A stretch of 64,000 bases of DNA from Epinephelus fuscoguttatus (GCF_011397635.1 NC_064773.1:30575449-30639448), one strand, 5' to 3'. Counted from the first letter of the stretch, positions 47,317 through 59,333 are shown. Numbers and translations: made by a program. Notes: generated by a model from the letters alone, not told the origin.

Positions 47317-48659
47317 GTTACATTTTGTTTTTAAATATGATGACACATATGTCAGGGACCCGCCGGCTGATAAGCGTGCCCACACTACCACAGCTCTGTC
47401 CCCCTGCCCCACAGCTCTCCTCAGAGGTGTTGTTTTATTCAGTTCTATCTGCGTGATACACATCTGTTAGGTTTTTAATAACTTATTCAGTATGAACGAG
47501 GGCCATTACACACACACAGTCACCACTGTGAGAGCTGATACAAGCGCTGCTAGCTTTATATGCTCAGGCTCTCTTATTTGTACGAGGTTTTGATACTGTC
47601 AGTGTGTAACAACTGTTCCTGCCTGCTGTCCCAACATAACTTCACTATCTGTGAGTATGTGTATGTGCACTTGGCGTGCACATGCGCGCCATGAGACAGT
47701 TTATCCAGTGACTTTTTTGGCCTCCTCCACATTTGGGGATTTTAACAATGCGTTATTATCTCACCTGCTCTCTGACAGCAGCAGGTATATTATGTGAGTG
47801 GAGTCTTTCACCCTGACCAGAGGCCTCAGAGCAGGAGAGGAAATATTTAAATCCTTTAGTCTAGTTAAAAAGTAACTAATACCACCCTGTAAAATACTCA
47901 TTAGATTATTATGACTCATGCATTAATGTAAAAGCAGGATTTTACTGTTGCAGTTGGTTGAGCTCATTTTGAACTATTAACTAATCATTATTTTTATGAT
48001 GGGTTAAACTGCTGATTATGACAAGTCATGTTCTCGTAGAGGTACCGTAACACCTTTAACCATCGTCACAAACGCATGCACGCATGCACGCACAATTACA
48101 TCATTCGTGAAACAAGAAAACATAATGAGAGACAACATCCCATAACTAATAAGCAATAATAGTTAAAACTGTAAGACTAGAAGTACTACGGAATTTCACT
48201 CTCAGAATATACACAAATTTCTTTTGCTTTGTGTACATTGCAGTCACTACATTGCATGCAGAGAATTTAGCATCTTTAATAAAGAATGAATTGTTGTCTT
48301 TTCAGGCAAGAAAGCAACACTAAAAGAAATCCCAGACTGCTTTCAGACCATAATCTGTGACGTCAGACAGAAATGAAACTAACAGAAAGTAGGAGACTGA
48401 CTGTACAGACTTCCACGGTGATTGCTTGAGTTTCAAAGGTATTTATTCTTAATTAAAATTCCAACTAGCTGTACTCTATCACAAATTATCTCCATACACT
48501 AGCAATAATTACTCTCTTACACAGAGAAAGAATACTCCTCAAAGATCTTTATTCATATAGAAGCATAAGACTTACAGCAAAAATTATAAGCACAACAACA
48601 CATAAAAGTAAAACATGAAATTGTTTCAGATTCATTAGCAAATATTATCTAACTATAAA

Positions 48660-48935
48660 GCAAGGAATCTATGTATGTAGTAGGTACGTTTGTCTTTCAC
48701 ATATCTCGGGAACCCTTCATCCAATCTACTTCACACTTTGTGGGTGTATTGCTGGGGACCCAAGGATGTGCAGCATCTCATTTGGTGCGATTTGGACATG
48801 CAATATTAATAAATTTTGAATAAACAAAGGAACAGTGCTGTGTGTCTCAGTGCAGTGGCGGGGGCAGGGCTTTAGGGCTCTGCAGAGAGTTCAGCATGTC
48901 TTTATGTAAGCAGGGACTCTGTTGCTCGCTACGGT
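48660..48935 (+). repeat. dispersed repeat ('cacatatctcgggaaccctt' type)
   Basis: Wording 'cacatatctcgggaaccctt', 'cttcacactttgtgggtgta' and 'gatttggacatgcaatat' belongs to a family common in fish. Class unknown. Confidence 0.6.
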
Positions 48936-50234
48936 ACATTGGACAACAGATGAAGAAAGAGACCAGAGATTTTACATGTAGCATAATCAAACATTTCAAG
49001 CATCAGTGATGTAAATTTAGGAATGAACACTTTTGTTCCCAGACCCAAGGAAGCACAGGACTCCGCAGAGTGAGCAACATGTAGTCACTGACTCCAGTTC
49101 AGATGCTGGATATACCAATTTTCTAACTAACCTCTAACTTCACCTCCCTGGAGTCGACAAGCTTAAGCGGAGACCCAAGAGGATAAACGTCACTCTGGCA
49201 TTGCAACTCAAAGTGTGTAAGTTTGCCATAATAACTTACAACACTAACGTTACGGAATGCAAAATATTTCTGCTAGTTAAATTCATACTTTAATTTATAA
49301 CTGCAGCAGATATGTCAAAGCAAGTGACTAATACGGCTATTTCGAAATTAATTCATCCGCATATTGTAGGCCTATTTCAGCTTTGATTCTGACCACGAGC
49401 AGTGGCTACTTGAGTGTGTTTTTCAGGGGCGGATTTAGTAATGTGGGGGCCCCAGACTAACTTGCTTTACTTTTTACTCTTTCCTAACTGGGAATGTTGG
49501 TTGGCTATTGGCGAAGGTAGAAGAAGTACTCAAAACTTTTTTTCTGCCTGTTCCAAACGGGCAGTTTACTCGCAGGCACATGAACAGACCTGTAGCTGGG
49601 TTAATTTGGTCTAGACCAGAGGGGAAAAAAAGATACATCGTTTTATTTTAGTTTTGGTTCGTTCCTGTTCAAACTGACTTTTTGCAAACAAAGCAAGAGG
49701 AGTAAACATGAAGTTCTACTAACTGACAGATAACTCCTGCATCATCAGGACCCACATGGGGAAATGAAACTCTGGTGACTGACGTAAGTTTTTGCAGCAG
49801 CACTTTAATGCTTCTAAAGAGTTTACATTTATGTTGTTTGGTTTCACAAAGAGCTCATAGAGAAATAAGTGGTTGTAAACATTATTAGTAGGCTATTATT
49901 AGACTGCAAATGAATGGCATGTTATGAATAATGACTAACATAGAGACAGGATGAAAAGAAGGCGTCTTGCACAGTGATGACTTGGGGCTTAAAACTGTGG
50001 AATCACTGTCACACACTTTTAATGGACTTTATGAACAGACAAAGCTACAAAGTACGCGGAGTTAGATACAATCATGGCAGTTTGCACAGCTTTTTAATCA
50101 TTCATCATCATGGGATATTACTTTGTCAGGATCAGTTATGAGATAGCAGACAGATTTCATGATCAGCAAATGGATTTATTATTGGTTTAGCTGTTGCTAA
50201 AATCCCATAGCTACTATTACAGAATCCTGTGGTT

Positions 50235-50455
50235 GGTTCATTTTCTTTCACACCCCAAACACACTGCACCAGAGTCTGTTTGGAAGTGGACCTAGACCCA
50301 CCTTTTCAAGCGGTCTTGGTTCGGTTGTTTGGTCCACACCAGGGTTCAATTGACAGCTTTCACACCAGCCAAAACAAACTGTACTAACTGTGCACATGGA
50401 CCTGAGTTTGTTTAATCTGAACCAAAGAGGTTAGGTGTGAAAGCAACCTAAGTAA
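50235..50455. repeat. dispersed TIR-like repeat ('ctttcacacc ... ggtgtgaaag')
   Basis: Begins TTTCTTTCACACCCCAAAC and ends GGTGTGAAAGCAACC, so its ends are partly inverted, with 'ttggttcggttgtttggtcc' inside. A common fish MITE-like family. Confidence 0.5.
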
Positions 50456-50492
50456 ACCATCTTATATTAACATAAATGCTTATAACTACCAA

Positions 50493-50498
50493 TTTATT
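50493..50498 (-). terminator. candidate poly(A) signal of TRIM gene 4
   Basis: AATAAA on the minus strand about 300 bases past the stop, aligned with 38489-38494 downstream of gene 3. Confidence 0.45.
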
Positions 50499-50645
50499 AA
50501 TCTGTAAAATATACTTAACCAGCAAATTGTGTAAGTTTTTTTTAAATAAATTACAAACACAAATCCCCAAACCTAAAAAAAAAGAAATAAAAACATGTAG
50601 ATATTATAAAATCTGAAATGGCCTAAAACCATATTATTGTTATGA

Positions 50646-50690
50646 CAAAACAAACAAACAAACAAACAAACAAACAAACAAACAAACAAA
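50646..50690. repeat. (CAAA)n microsatellite
   Basis: Eleven CAAA units in the 3' flank of gene 4. Confidence 0.96.
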
Positions 50691-50795
50691 GAAATAATAC
50701 ACACGCACACCCACATACATAACCCAAGGCAATCTGAAACAGAATAGGAAAGTGTTTTAGGTCATTTACATGACAGTGACTCTTTTATGATTAGT

Positions 50796-52436
50796 CTAAT
50801 CAGTGTCGTTGCTGGAACAAATAGTTAAGGGAGTGGAGTTTTTACCATCACTATTACGCCTAGGATTGAAATATGGGTAGAGCTTCTCAGTGAACCTACA
50901 GCCAGTAAAGGAGTAGATGAGAGCTGCAGCATCAACGTCATAAAAGGAGACCAGACCCTCCTCATAATCCACAAACACCCCCACCTTCTGAGGCTTTGAC
51001 TTCAGAGAGAGACAGATTGAAGGGCCAGCATATGCTTTGTACTGATTTCCATTGGTCATGCATACAGTCCAGTAGCCAGTCATAGGGCACACTGTGATGA
51101 AGGTGTCCTTTCTGTTAATCGACCCCCTGGCCACTCCTAAAGTCCAAGCAGTCTTCCCTTTAACTTGGACTTCATAGTAAAATCTTCCTGAAGAGAAGCT
51201 CTGCTTTCCGAGGACAGAATACCACAGAAATCTCTTTGGGTTGTCGGGAAGATTCTGCTTCACGTCACCATAACTGACTTGCTTCCCATCATCAGACAGG
51301 ATGAGATGGGGATTTGCTGTTTCAGGATCAAGAGTCACATCCACTGCAAACTGCTGGAACCTCTTCAGCTCAATGTTAACACACAGCTTCTTCATCTCTT
51401 TACTGAGTGTCTCCTCCAGCTGAGCCACTGTACTCTTCACAGTCTCCTCGCATGATGAGTGAACTCTGACCTCTGTCCAGTCCTTGGTGGGTTGAGCAGG
51501 GTTTAAGGATGTGAAGCTTTGGAGGAGTTGAAGGTGGTCTTTAGTATGTGAGAGCTGCTTCAGCTCAGTGCTTCTCCTCATCAACTCAGAGATCTCCTCT
51601 TCAAGCTCTTTGATGAAGCCTTCAACCTGTTTCTCTGTTGAGTTGTGCCTCTCTTTAATCATCTCAATCAGATCAGCCAGACTTCTCTCAACAGACTGGA
51701 TCAGAGCAGTGAAGACCTGCACACTGGATGCTGTCTCTCTGTCTGCAGTTTCCTTGCTGAGCTCCACTGATTGCTTAAGCTCTTGAATCTTCAGTCGTCT
51801 CTCCTGGATCATCTGCTGAACTTCAGCCTCTGTCTTTCTCAGCTCAGCTTTCTTTTCTTCACATTCTTCTATCAGAGGAACAATTTGATGAAGCTTGTGA
51901 CTTGACTCAGTGCAGAACTGACACACACACGTCTGGTCAGTCTTGCAGAACAGCTCCAGAGGTCTCTCATGCTTCTTACACATCCTGCTTTCCAGGTTCT
52001 CCACAGGATCAATCAGCGTATGTCTTTTCAGGCCTGTGACTCTCTGGTGAGGCTCCAGGTGAGTCTCACAGTAGGAGGCCAGACACACCAGGCAGGACTT
52101 CAGGGCCTTCATCTTGGTTTCAGTGCAGACATCACAGAGAACTTCCTCTGGGTTGGCTTGTTGTTCCCCTAAGCTGGTGCTGGTTGTCTTTTGAACTGAC
52201 TGCCTGAACTGAGCAGTCATCTCAGATATAAAAGTATTGACCCGAAGTTCGGGTCTTCTGTCAAAAAGCTCTTTACACACGGCACACTGACTCTGGATAT
52301 TAATACTCCAGTGATGTGTGATGCAGGTCTTGCAGAAGTTGTGTCCACATGGTATGGTGACTGGATCAGTGAACACATCCAGACAGATGGAGCACAGAAA
52401 CTGATCTTCAGAGAGGAGACTGCTGGCTGCTGCCAT
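50796..52436 (-). CDS. TRIM gene 4: bloodthirsty/TRIM39-like E3 ubiquitin ligase
   Basis: Intact 546-residue paralogue: RING with the full C3HC4 set (last pair CAVC at about 51-54), B-box 1, B-box 2 (SSHKLHQ end, as in gene 3), coiled coil and PRY-SPRY. It is the most divergent copy in the RING second half and linker. Residues about 44-60 (SINIQSQCAVCKELF) and about 80-98 (QKTTSTSLGEQQANPEE) differ from genes 1-3, while B-box 1 and SPRY stay close. Its SPRY loop is of the gene 1/2 type with scattered changes. The ATG at 52436 follows an acceptor (TTTTGTTTTTAG). The CDS is one exon. Its inferred 6.9-kb 5' intron is mostly a nested transposon insertion, and its promoter has a one-mismatch ISRE. 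Predicted role as for gene 1. Confidence 0.95.
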   Translation of the reverse strand: MAAASSLLSEDQFLCSICLDVFTDPVTIPCGHNFCKTCITHHWSINIQSQCAVCKELFDRRPELRVNTFISEMTAQFRQSVQKTTSTSLGEQQANPEEVLCDVCTETKMKALKSCLVCLASYCETHLEPHQRVTGLKRHTLIDPVENLESRMCKKHERPLELFCKTDQTCVCQFCTESSHKLHQIVPLIEECEEKKAELRKTEAEVQQMIQERRLKIQELKQSVELSKETADRETASSVQVFTALIQSVERSLADLIEMIKERHNSTEKQVEGFIKELEEEISELMRRSTELKQLSHTKDHLQLLQSFTSLNPAQPTKDWTEVRVHSSCEETVKSTVAQLEETLSKEMKKLCVNIELKRFQQFAVDVTLDPETANPHLILSDDGKQVSYGDVKQNLPDNPKRFLWYSVLGKQSFSSGRFYYEVQVKGKTAWTLGVARGSINRKDTFITVCPMTGYWTVCMTNGNQYKAYAGPSICLSLKSKPQKVGVFVDYEEGLVSFYDVDAAALIYSFTGCRFTEKLYPYFNPRRNSDGKNSTPLTICSSNDTD

Positions 52437-53439
52437 GTCTAAAAACAAAAGTTAAGATGTGGAATGAAAGAATAATGAAGTAACAAACAATACTAAAATA
52501 TCAGCATAAGTCCTGCTGAAACAAAGAGTTACATTGCAAATCGCATAACTACAGAAGCCGGGAATGGCAGTGCATGCAATCATATTCTTGTAATGTTATC
52601 TCGAGATCATGATCAATTATGTTACCTCAAGAAAACAAGCTCTATGTTGAGATATTGAGATAATCAACCTGGTATTGTGATTCATGAGAAAATTAAAGTT
52701 TGTTTCCGTGTATTATCATGGTTCTGCTCTGTGTCCAGAGTGTTCAGACTTTTTTTCAATGCTATTTGGCTGTGCACTTTTTTTTGAGTTTGTTATATTA
52801 GTAATTGGTTTTTGTTTTAATTTGTTCTATTATCATGAGAATTTTGTTTACTAGGTTTTGGGCTTTATGTTTTTCTTGCAAATAGTCATGTTTCCAGTTT
52901 TATTTTGTCATACTCACATTATGTATCACAGCTTTTCAGCAGTTTCACACCCTGCTTTTGTGTGTTTTCTTTTCTTCTTGTCTTTGTGATTGCCTGCCCT
53001 GACCTGATATGTTTCACCTGTTCCTCATTTAACATGCTGTCTCCTGTCCCTTGTTATCACCTTCTCCCCAGTATATGTAGTCTGTGTGCTCCATTGTGTG
53101 TTCCAGTTTGTACTATCAGAGACACTGGGACAAAGGACTCAATAGCATGACTTGACATGCAGAGTTTAAAGTAAAAAGTAGAAGGCAGGGTTCAGTACAC
53201 AGGTAGACAGATCAAAAACACACACAAAAATGTTCAAAACATGAGGCAAGGGTCTGAGTTGATGAAAATGAAAAAGGGCCTTATAATCAATAGGAAAACA
53301 CAAGGATTTATGGCTGGAACGCTCACTGAAACAGGAAAGAAAAGGAGGAACAGGGGGTCAGTATACAGCCAGTTCCGCTCTGGAGGACAGCCTGGTGGTT
53401 GATGATGGAGATGGACCCTCTTTGGTGGATGAAGATGGT

Positions 53440-53600
53440 GATGGGACCCAGAGACGAGACCCCACTGGTGAATGGCCACAGAGATGGGTCCCCACTAGAA
53501 CATAGGCACAGAGATGGGACCCCATTGGAACACAAAATTGGGACCCCACTGGAACATGGCCATGGAGATGGAACCCCACTAGAGAACAACCACGAGACTT
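53440..53600 (+). repeat. degenerate 30-base minisatellite
   Basis: About five units containing GATGGGACCCCACTGGAACA. The + frame reads as repeats of DGTPLEHRHR-like peptide, but there is no start context, splice site or known domain, so I treat it as a repeat. Confidence 0.7.
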
Positions 53601-53934
53601 GAAATTGGGAACAGCAGATGGTAACTGACAATCCAGAGGCAAGTTGGACCCATGGAGAGCTGAGCAAGTAGCCAGCGATGGGGCGGCTGAGCTGGAGGCA
53701 AGCAACAGGACAACAAGGAAGGAGCCTCATGGCTGAGAGTAGAACTGGAGTTCTGGGGGAACCAGGAAACTGGTACTGGCAGAAAATTGGTGGTGCTGCA
53801 GCTCGGGATCTTTGTGACTGCTCAGCTTGTTCTCATTCCCAACTCGTCAAATACCACCACTTTTTCAGTGATTTCGGCATCAGACACCAATGCAACAAAG
53901 CACTTCTGCTGCAATTTGCCACCAGGCGATGTTA

Positions 53935-55417
53935 GTTTGTAGTGCTGCCAGCAAGTACATTAAATATAAAGCCAGAAAGGATGGGTGGGAGGGAAGGTGG
54001 ATGGGTCCAACAAACTTCGGACTTTCACCTGGGAGCCCACTATTTGCTTTTCAGGTGAATGTTGAGCATAAGGTTTTTTCTAAACTAACCGCATGCTTTT
54101 GTTGCCTAAACTGTATCACGTACTTTTGTTGCACAAGAAAATAGACCTAACTAAACCGTACCACGTACTTTTGCTGCACAAGAAAAAAGACCTAAAAACA
54201 AGGTGTTTTACCAATGCTGTAACTGTATTTTGAAAAAAACTGTAGGAAAAACAGCCTTCTGAACTCTCCCAAAACCTAGATTGTAAGTAAATGGACAGAG
54301 GTGAGATGGGCCACTCTGAGGGACAAATGTTTATAACTTTGCCCGTTTCACCTCAAAGTTGATGAACTCTTTCACCGTCATCCTGACGCTAAGGGTGGTA
54401 AAGGTGTCAATTGGAAACCATCCAGATCCCAGTTTGCTGAGCGTTTTGACAACTCAGCCAGATGAACTGCCATACCCGGGGCCAAATATGCTTTTAAGTT
54501 CACTGATGTGCTGAAATCCAATCAACAGGAAGAGACTCCAACTCAACCACCAATAAAAAGAATCATATCTTTAATAAAACAGACTGTTTTCTTCATACTC
54601 TACCTCCAATTAAACCCCATCCCCTCTTCCCTTCTGTCCCGCTATCTGTTATGCAACACCTCTATGGGAGTCACCCCAGCTCTATCTTACTCTCACCCTG
54701 GTGAAAATAAGATAAGACCTTTTGTCTGTGCCTTCAGTAAGATTATACCTGAAACAACAAAGCCAGCTGATTGCAACATTTTTTATATGCATTAATAATA
54801 ACTTTGATAATAATATCTAACGGCGACGAGATGGTTTTCAACCTTATAATAAGCGAGTAGCCAACTAAATAGATATGCTACTATTTGACCTGCAACTCCA
54901 TCAAAGATTCATCGGATCCAGCGGCTGCCAGCCACCTGCCAAAGTGTTCGCAAAGCAGGGGCTCCGTTGCCAAACTAAGAGATTTTCCACAGCCTAAAAT
55001 AACTGATGTGTGAGGACCACCTAAAGGACATCGCCATCAGGCTCCACCGCCCCTCACCACTGTGTCTCAGTTCGCATTGTCCTGCTGGGGGGTCGTGTAG
55101 TGAAGCTGGGATTCACCAGCGGCAGTTCGGTGTCCCCCTCAGCCTGAGTCAACGTTGCTAAAAGTAGGCAAAACGTCCCTCGCCTTATGCAGCTGCTGTG
55201 TTGTGATAAGAGTTGATGTCGAATAGGAGACTTAGTTATTTTGATCTTAAATAGGTTTCGTTAGGCCGGATGCTAGTCAACTTGGATGGTAGCTTGAGAA
55301 TGGGTCCATTACTAGGTGACTGGAGTGCAGACTGGTAGCTATTAGACTGGTAGGCAGACTGAGAATCAGGGTGAAGACTAGCAGACTGGAAGTTAGCAGA
55401 GTTGGAGGCAGAGATGT
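53935..55417. other. gene-free interior of the composite insertion
   Basis: Contains a dispersed-repeat patch at about 54080-54200 ('cgtaccacgtacttttgctg' repeated twice). No exon recognised. Confidence 0.4.
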
Positions 55418-55421
55418 TTAA

Positions 55422-56035
55422 AGGCCCTTACACAGCAAGCTGACAGTTGGCCATCAGTCAAAGTTGGGCCATTAGTGAGTGTCTGCTGCCCTCACCACTG
55501 TCATGTGTCCCACACTGTTGCCCCATCGTCTGCTCTTTCTTTCTTTTGGCCAATGCAACACGTTGAATCGGCATTGGTGACAGCAGAGCCCGTTGGTGAA
55601 TGAAATCACTCTGACAGGCAGTTCAGCTTAGCGCATAAGAAGAGAAAAGGAAGTCAGGAATGTAAACAAAGAACTAAAGTCAAGAGAGAGTGAGACCAAA
55701 ACAAACTTGTTGCATAAGGTAAGATAATTTTTCTTTTGCCACTGAGCTCTTTAGCAGAAAGGGTTTGTGATGGTTTGTGTTATTGTTCACTGGGTAACTA
55801 GCATCAAGCTGATTTTCTGGTTTCCCTTTTAAAATGACAATTACTGTCGTCTGCTGGTATAGAGTTATTTCCTCTCACACAGGTGCATAACCTAAGTGCT
55901 GACTCTCCATTGGCCACAGTCGTTGTGGTGTGTTCATGTGCAACGTTTTTGGCTGAGACAAGGCAGCATCAGACAACGCAGCAGGGGCCCTTCGTTGCCA
56001 CTTGTTCTCTTTAGTTGGTTTGGTGTGTCTGGGCC
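55422..56035 (+). mobile_element. TTAA-flanked MITE ('AGGCCC..ACACA.CAA')
   Basis: Ends AGGCCCTTACACAGCAAGC and, in reverse, AGGCCCAGACACACCAAACC, flanked by TTAA at 55418-55421 and 56036-56039. TTAA target sites suggest the piggyBac or Kolobok type. No transposase. Confidence 0.75.
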
Positions 56036-56242
56036 TTAAAAAGTCTTGAAGTCACTCTGGTAAAGAACTTCTTAGCCAAGGTTTAGTGGTCAGTTTCCAA
56101 TGTGCTATCTGCAGAGCAGCCGCTGTGTACTCCCTGCTTGGGGCTCTCTTTCACTCTCCTTACAAGCAAATGAGGTTATATATGTCAGTTCATGAAGTTC
56201 TTCTTGAACAAGTCTGTGTAGTCCCTACTGACCACTTTGTAC

Positions 56243-56869
56243 TAGGGCTGTCAAAAGCACCATGAAATTGAGTTAGAATATTTTCTAATTAATTTAGTAG
56301 AGTTTGAATAATATTCGAATTTATTATTATTTTATTTATTTATTTATTTTATTTTTCACAAAACCCCCCACAAAAAATAAGCTGCTTATTGCTGCCGCAA
56401 TATGAACGTGACACTCGGATGAGAACACCCGTTCTGACCGCAATGTTTGGAAACTTCAGTGCGCCTGTAGTTGTCCACCAGAAGAGTGGATCCCGGTCGG
56501 GTCGTAGTGGTGTCTCATTCTGGTAACGTTTCATCTCTTGTTCAAAAAGGGTAGGCAGGGAGGCAGCAGGTGCAACACTCTCCCTGTATGTCTCCCCGAA
56601 CAGGTCACACATCGCGGACAGCGCAGTGGGTGGTGTTGGCGCAGCGGGCTCCTCCGTCGGCGCCTCTCCCTTCGTCTCTCCGTCCCTCCCTGGCCCGGCT
56701 TGTGCACGAGCCATTTCCGCCCGAATGGGATTCGCCGTGATATACATTATTAAAAGTGTTAATTAATTATTAATGATATTCGAATTATCAACTTTAGGTT
56801 CGGATTTATAAAAAAATATATATATTCGAATATATTTCGAACTTCGAATTTTTTTTTTTGACAGCCCTA
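56243..56869. mobile_element. hAT element with transposase remnant
   Basis: 14-bp perfect inverted ends TAGGGCTGTCAAAA. Flanking 8-mers CTTTGTAC (56235-56242) and CTTTGTGC (56870-56877) match at 7 of 8. AT-rich 'attcgaa' runs lie near both ends. A minus-strand transposase fragment lies inside. Inserted into the composite element. Confidence 0.85.
56349..56747 (-). pseudogene. hAT transposase C-terminal fragment (132 codons)
   Basis: Open frame whose residues about 77-102 (ETPLRPDRDPLFWWTT, KFPNIA) match the start of the hAT dimerisation domain, which normally reads like 'DPL.WW......FP.LA'. The usual continuation with the conserved SER..FS block is missing, and the last 30 residues look out of frame. 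The N-terminal half (alanine- and proline-rich) has no BED zinc finger or catalytic DDE region. A decayed internal piece of a transposase, not a host gene. Confidence 0.65.
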
Positions 56870-59333
56870 CTTTGTGCAATCAGAGACACTGGGACAGAGG
56901 ACTCAAAAGCGCAATGCAACACACTGAGAATTTAAAAGTAAAAAGTCTTTACAAGAATACAAGGTTTGGTACACAGGTAGGCAGTCCAAAAATATTGCCA
57001 AAAATATCCAAAAAGCTTGGCAAAGGTCTGAGCAAAGGAAACTGAAGATGGGCCTCAAGCACTCGAAAAACACAAGAACTTAGAGCTGGGACACTCACTG
57101 AAACAGTAAAGACAATCTGACACAGACAAAAGGGAGTGCACAGGCTATAGGAGAGGTGAGGAGAGAGGTAATAACGAGGAACAGGAGACCGCAAAGCCCA
57201 AAATCTAGTGAACAAAATCTTCATGATAACAGAACAAGTGAAAACAAAAACAGATTACTAATTTAACAAACTACTAAAAATATATACAACCAAATAGTCT
57301 AAAACAAAAAGTGAAGGCCTCTGGACACAAGGCAGAACTGTAACATTATTACTTTCAGTGTTTATCAGACATCAGGGCTGCTATGCCAGCATGCATAGAT
57401 GACGTCTTGACAGCTGTAGCAACTGATTTAAGCTAAAAATGTCATATAAAAGAGTACCCATTATTATCAGATTATACTTCAAAGTCTAACACATTTGGAA
57501 ATTACATTGTCTTTCAGTTAGAGATAACATTCAGATCAGTCCTGGTCATTTCTGAGAGGACTTGCCCAGCTGCAACTTCATAGACTTTATTTGAGCACTT
57601 GCTGGCTGAAGCAAAGAGATGGAAGTTGGTCAACCTTTCATCTAAGGCTAATATAAAACAAGATTGTGCTCAAATGATGGAACTGCAGCAAACAAAACTA
57701 CACATTTATGCCCTAAAACCTGTTCATTTATGAATCATCCCCGACACTCATGACAGTGATCTTGAAAGCTTAAAATCAATGTGCTCAAAGTCACTAATTT
57801 TTGAGTCTTCCAAAATTATCCTGTGATCTAGAGAAAACAAAAGTCATTTTCTGGTGATAAATTATCTTTTTTCTCAAGATTTAAAATAATGTAGGAAAAA
57901 GCAAGCACTCTCATAATAAATACACTCGTAAGGTGCACGGCCAAAAACAGTGAAAAAGGGAAAAATGCCAGCACTCTCAAATGTCCTTTTGTAAGTTTAA
58001 TCAACCAGCTTGGATGGCAGTACCAGTACAACATACGTTTCGACAGAAAGTCTCAAGATTTGTCTTCTCAAAATCCCCAAGATTATAAAACTCCACCCTT
58101 CAGGCCTGTGACTCCCTTTTCCCTCCAAACATGCCATGGAGAACAGAAAGAGTGCATATGGACTTTTCACTTGTGTAATGTTTTTTTTTTGTTAATCCTG
58201 TATGTATTATTTAAAGGTAACAGATTGTTTTATGTTTATTGTTCTAAGATTCCTAAGTTTAAACTGTTGTTAAAAGAAGAAAAGAGTAGTACTATAATGG
58301 GTGCATTAATGACGGAAGTTAAATGTTATCTAATTTATATTATTTTCTATCTATCTTTATTCTCTATCATCATGTAAGTTTAATACTGTTTCTGTTGCAG
58401 ATCTGTGGGTGTGGCATTGGAAATTAATTTGATACGGCACATGTCACCACTTGTGATGCTTTAATGTCAACTCCCTGCATTGTAAAAAAACCCCCTGAGA
58501 AATCCATTGAGAAACATCCTGAGGTGCGTGACATTTTGGAAAAATCTGAGGAGTGCAGTGGGACAGAAAGGCCAACTGGACTGGTTTAATTAACAATGGG
58601 CTATGCTTTATGAATGAACCAGCATAGAAGTTAAACATAGAGCAGACTAAAGTGAGGACTTTGCGGTGTACAAGACTCACAGATTGGCGTTCAGATTCAG
58701 ACAGTTGAGCACAACAACAAACTAACACCCTCCAGATGAGAACGTCAACAGCCATTGTGTTGCCTTACAGAGTTGGGTTTGCTGTGACGTGGTGTAAAAA
58801 CTGTGCAGTCATTCCTTTGTTGCAGTATGTGTTTGTAGCTGCTGCTGCTGTGCAGTTAATATCAATTTACTCTGCTGTTGGTCCTATAAGAAGTGTCGGA
58901 ATATATCATTTATTTTTGAACTGGCTGTTGCCCTTTGCATTTGCCTGTACTGCCTATGATGCGGGCCAGCACTGATCTTGAGATAACACAATTAAAGAAA
59001 TTAATTGCAAGCACAGCCGTTTTCGGCTCCCATACTGAAACTGAAACAGGCAGAAATTCAGTATTATTATACATGTCTTGAAAGGGAACACAGATCACCT
59101 CTCAAACCATAACAGACAACTTGAGTGACAAGAAAGGCAGGCAGCCCATCTACAGGTCACCCTTTAATACCAACAAGTGAGACATAAATACCCTATCCAA
59201 CTAATGTAGTAGGCCTCACAATGCCATGACAGAAAAAGGAGGCCTAGGCATTGTTGACCTTGTGAGAGTATTCCCTCTTCTCTCCTCCCATTTCTACTAT
59301 TAAAAAACAAAGAATATTTTCAGTTGTACTCAC

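Larger units (their letters stand above)
46592..48018 (+). mobile_element. truncated paralogue of the 33806-35784 hAT element
   Basis: The left junction is identical to that in unit 2: TCTCTTTC at 46584-46591 followed by CACAGGTGGGGGACTC. Matching interior continues to about 48018. The right end, with 'gacttactcccacc', is missing, so a deletion removed it together with part of the spacer. Confidence 0.75.
48019..50492. other. spacer between TRIM gene 3 promoter and gene 4 3' end
   Basis: The first part (48060-48600) matches the other spacers ('agactgtgacgtcagacag' and 'gtaggagactgactgtacag' stretches). The rest holds repeats at 48660-48935 and 50235-50455 and sequence I cannot assign. No gene seen. 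Confidence 0.6.
52721..57344. mobile_element. 4.6-kb composite insertion with long inverted ends
   Basis: Starts GTTCTGCTCTGTGTCCAGAG. Its right end, in reverse, reads GTTCTGCCTTGTGTCCAGAG after six more bases. The inverted similarity continues inward for more than 150 bases ('TTAGTAAT.TG.TTTTTGTTTT', 'TTTTGTTCACTAGATTTTGG'). A second segment occurs in direct orientation at 53116-53345 and 56880-57110. Introns of genes 1-3 run through this point without it. It carries a minisatellite, a TTAA MITE and a hAT element, described separately. No intact transposase or polymerase seen. Confidence 0.6.
52439..59333 (-). other. 5' intron of TRIM gene 4 (inferred)
   Basis: From donor CAA|GTGAGTACAA (GT at 59333-59332) to the acceptor before 52436. 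The shared TIR element has its left arm at about 52545-52700, interior at 57360-57900 and right arm at about 58975-59050. It is split by the 52721-57344 insertion. The repeat 'cgtttcgacagaaagtct' near 58036 is another dispersed family. No coding exon seen. Confidence 0.6.

Noticed and set aside
56538-56753. + strand open frame of 71 codons
   Set aside because: Antisense to the hAT transposase fragment in a GC-rich patch.
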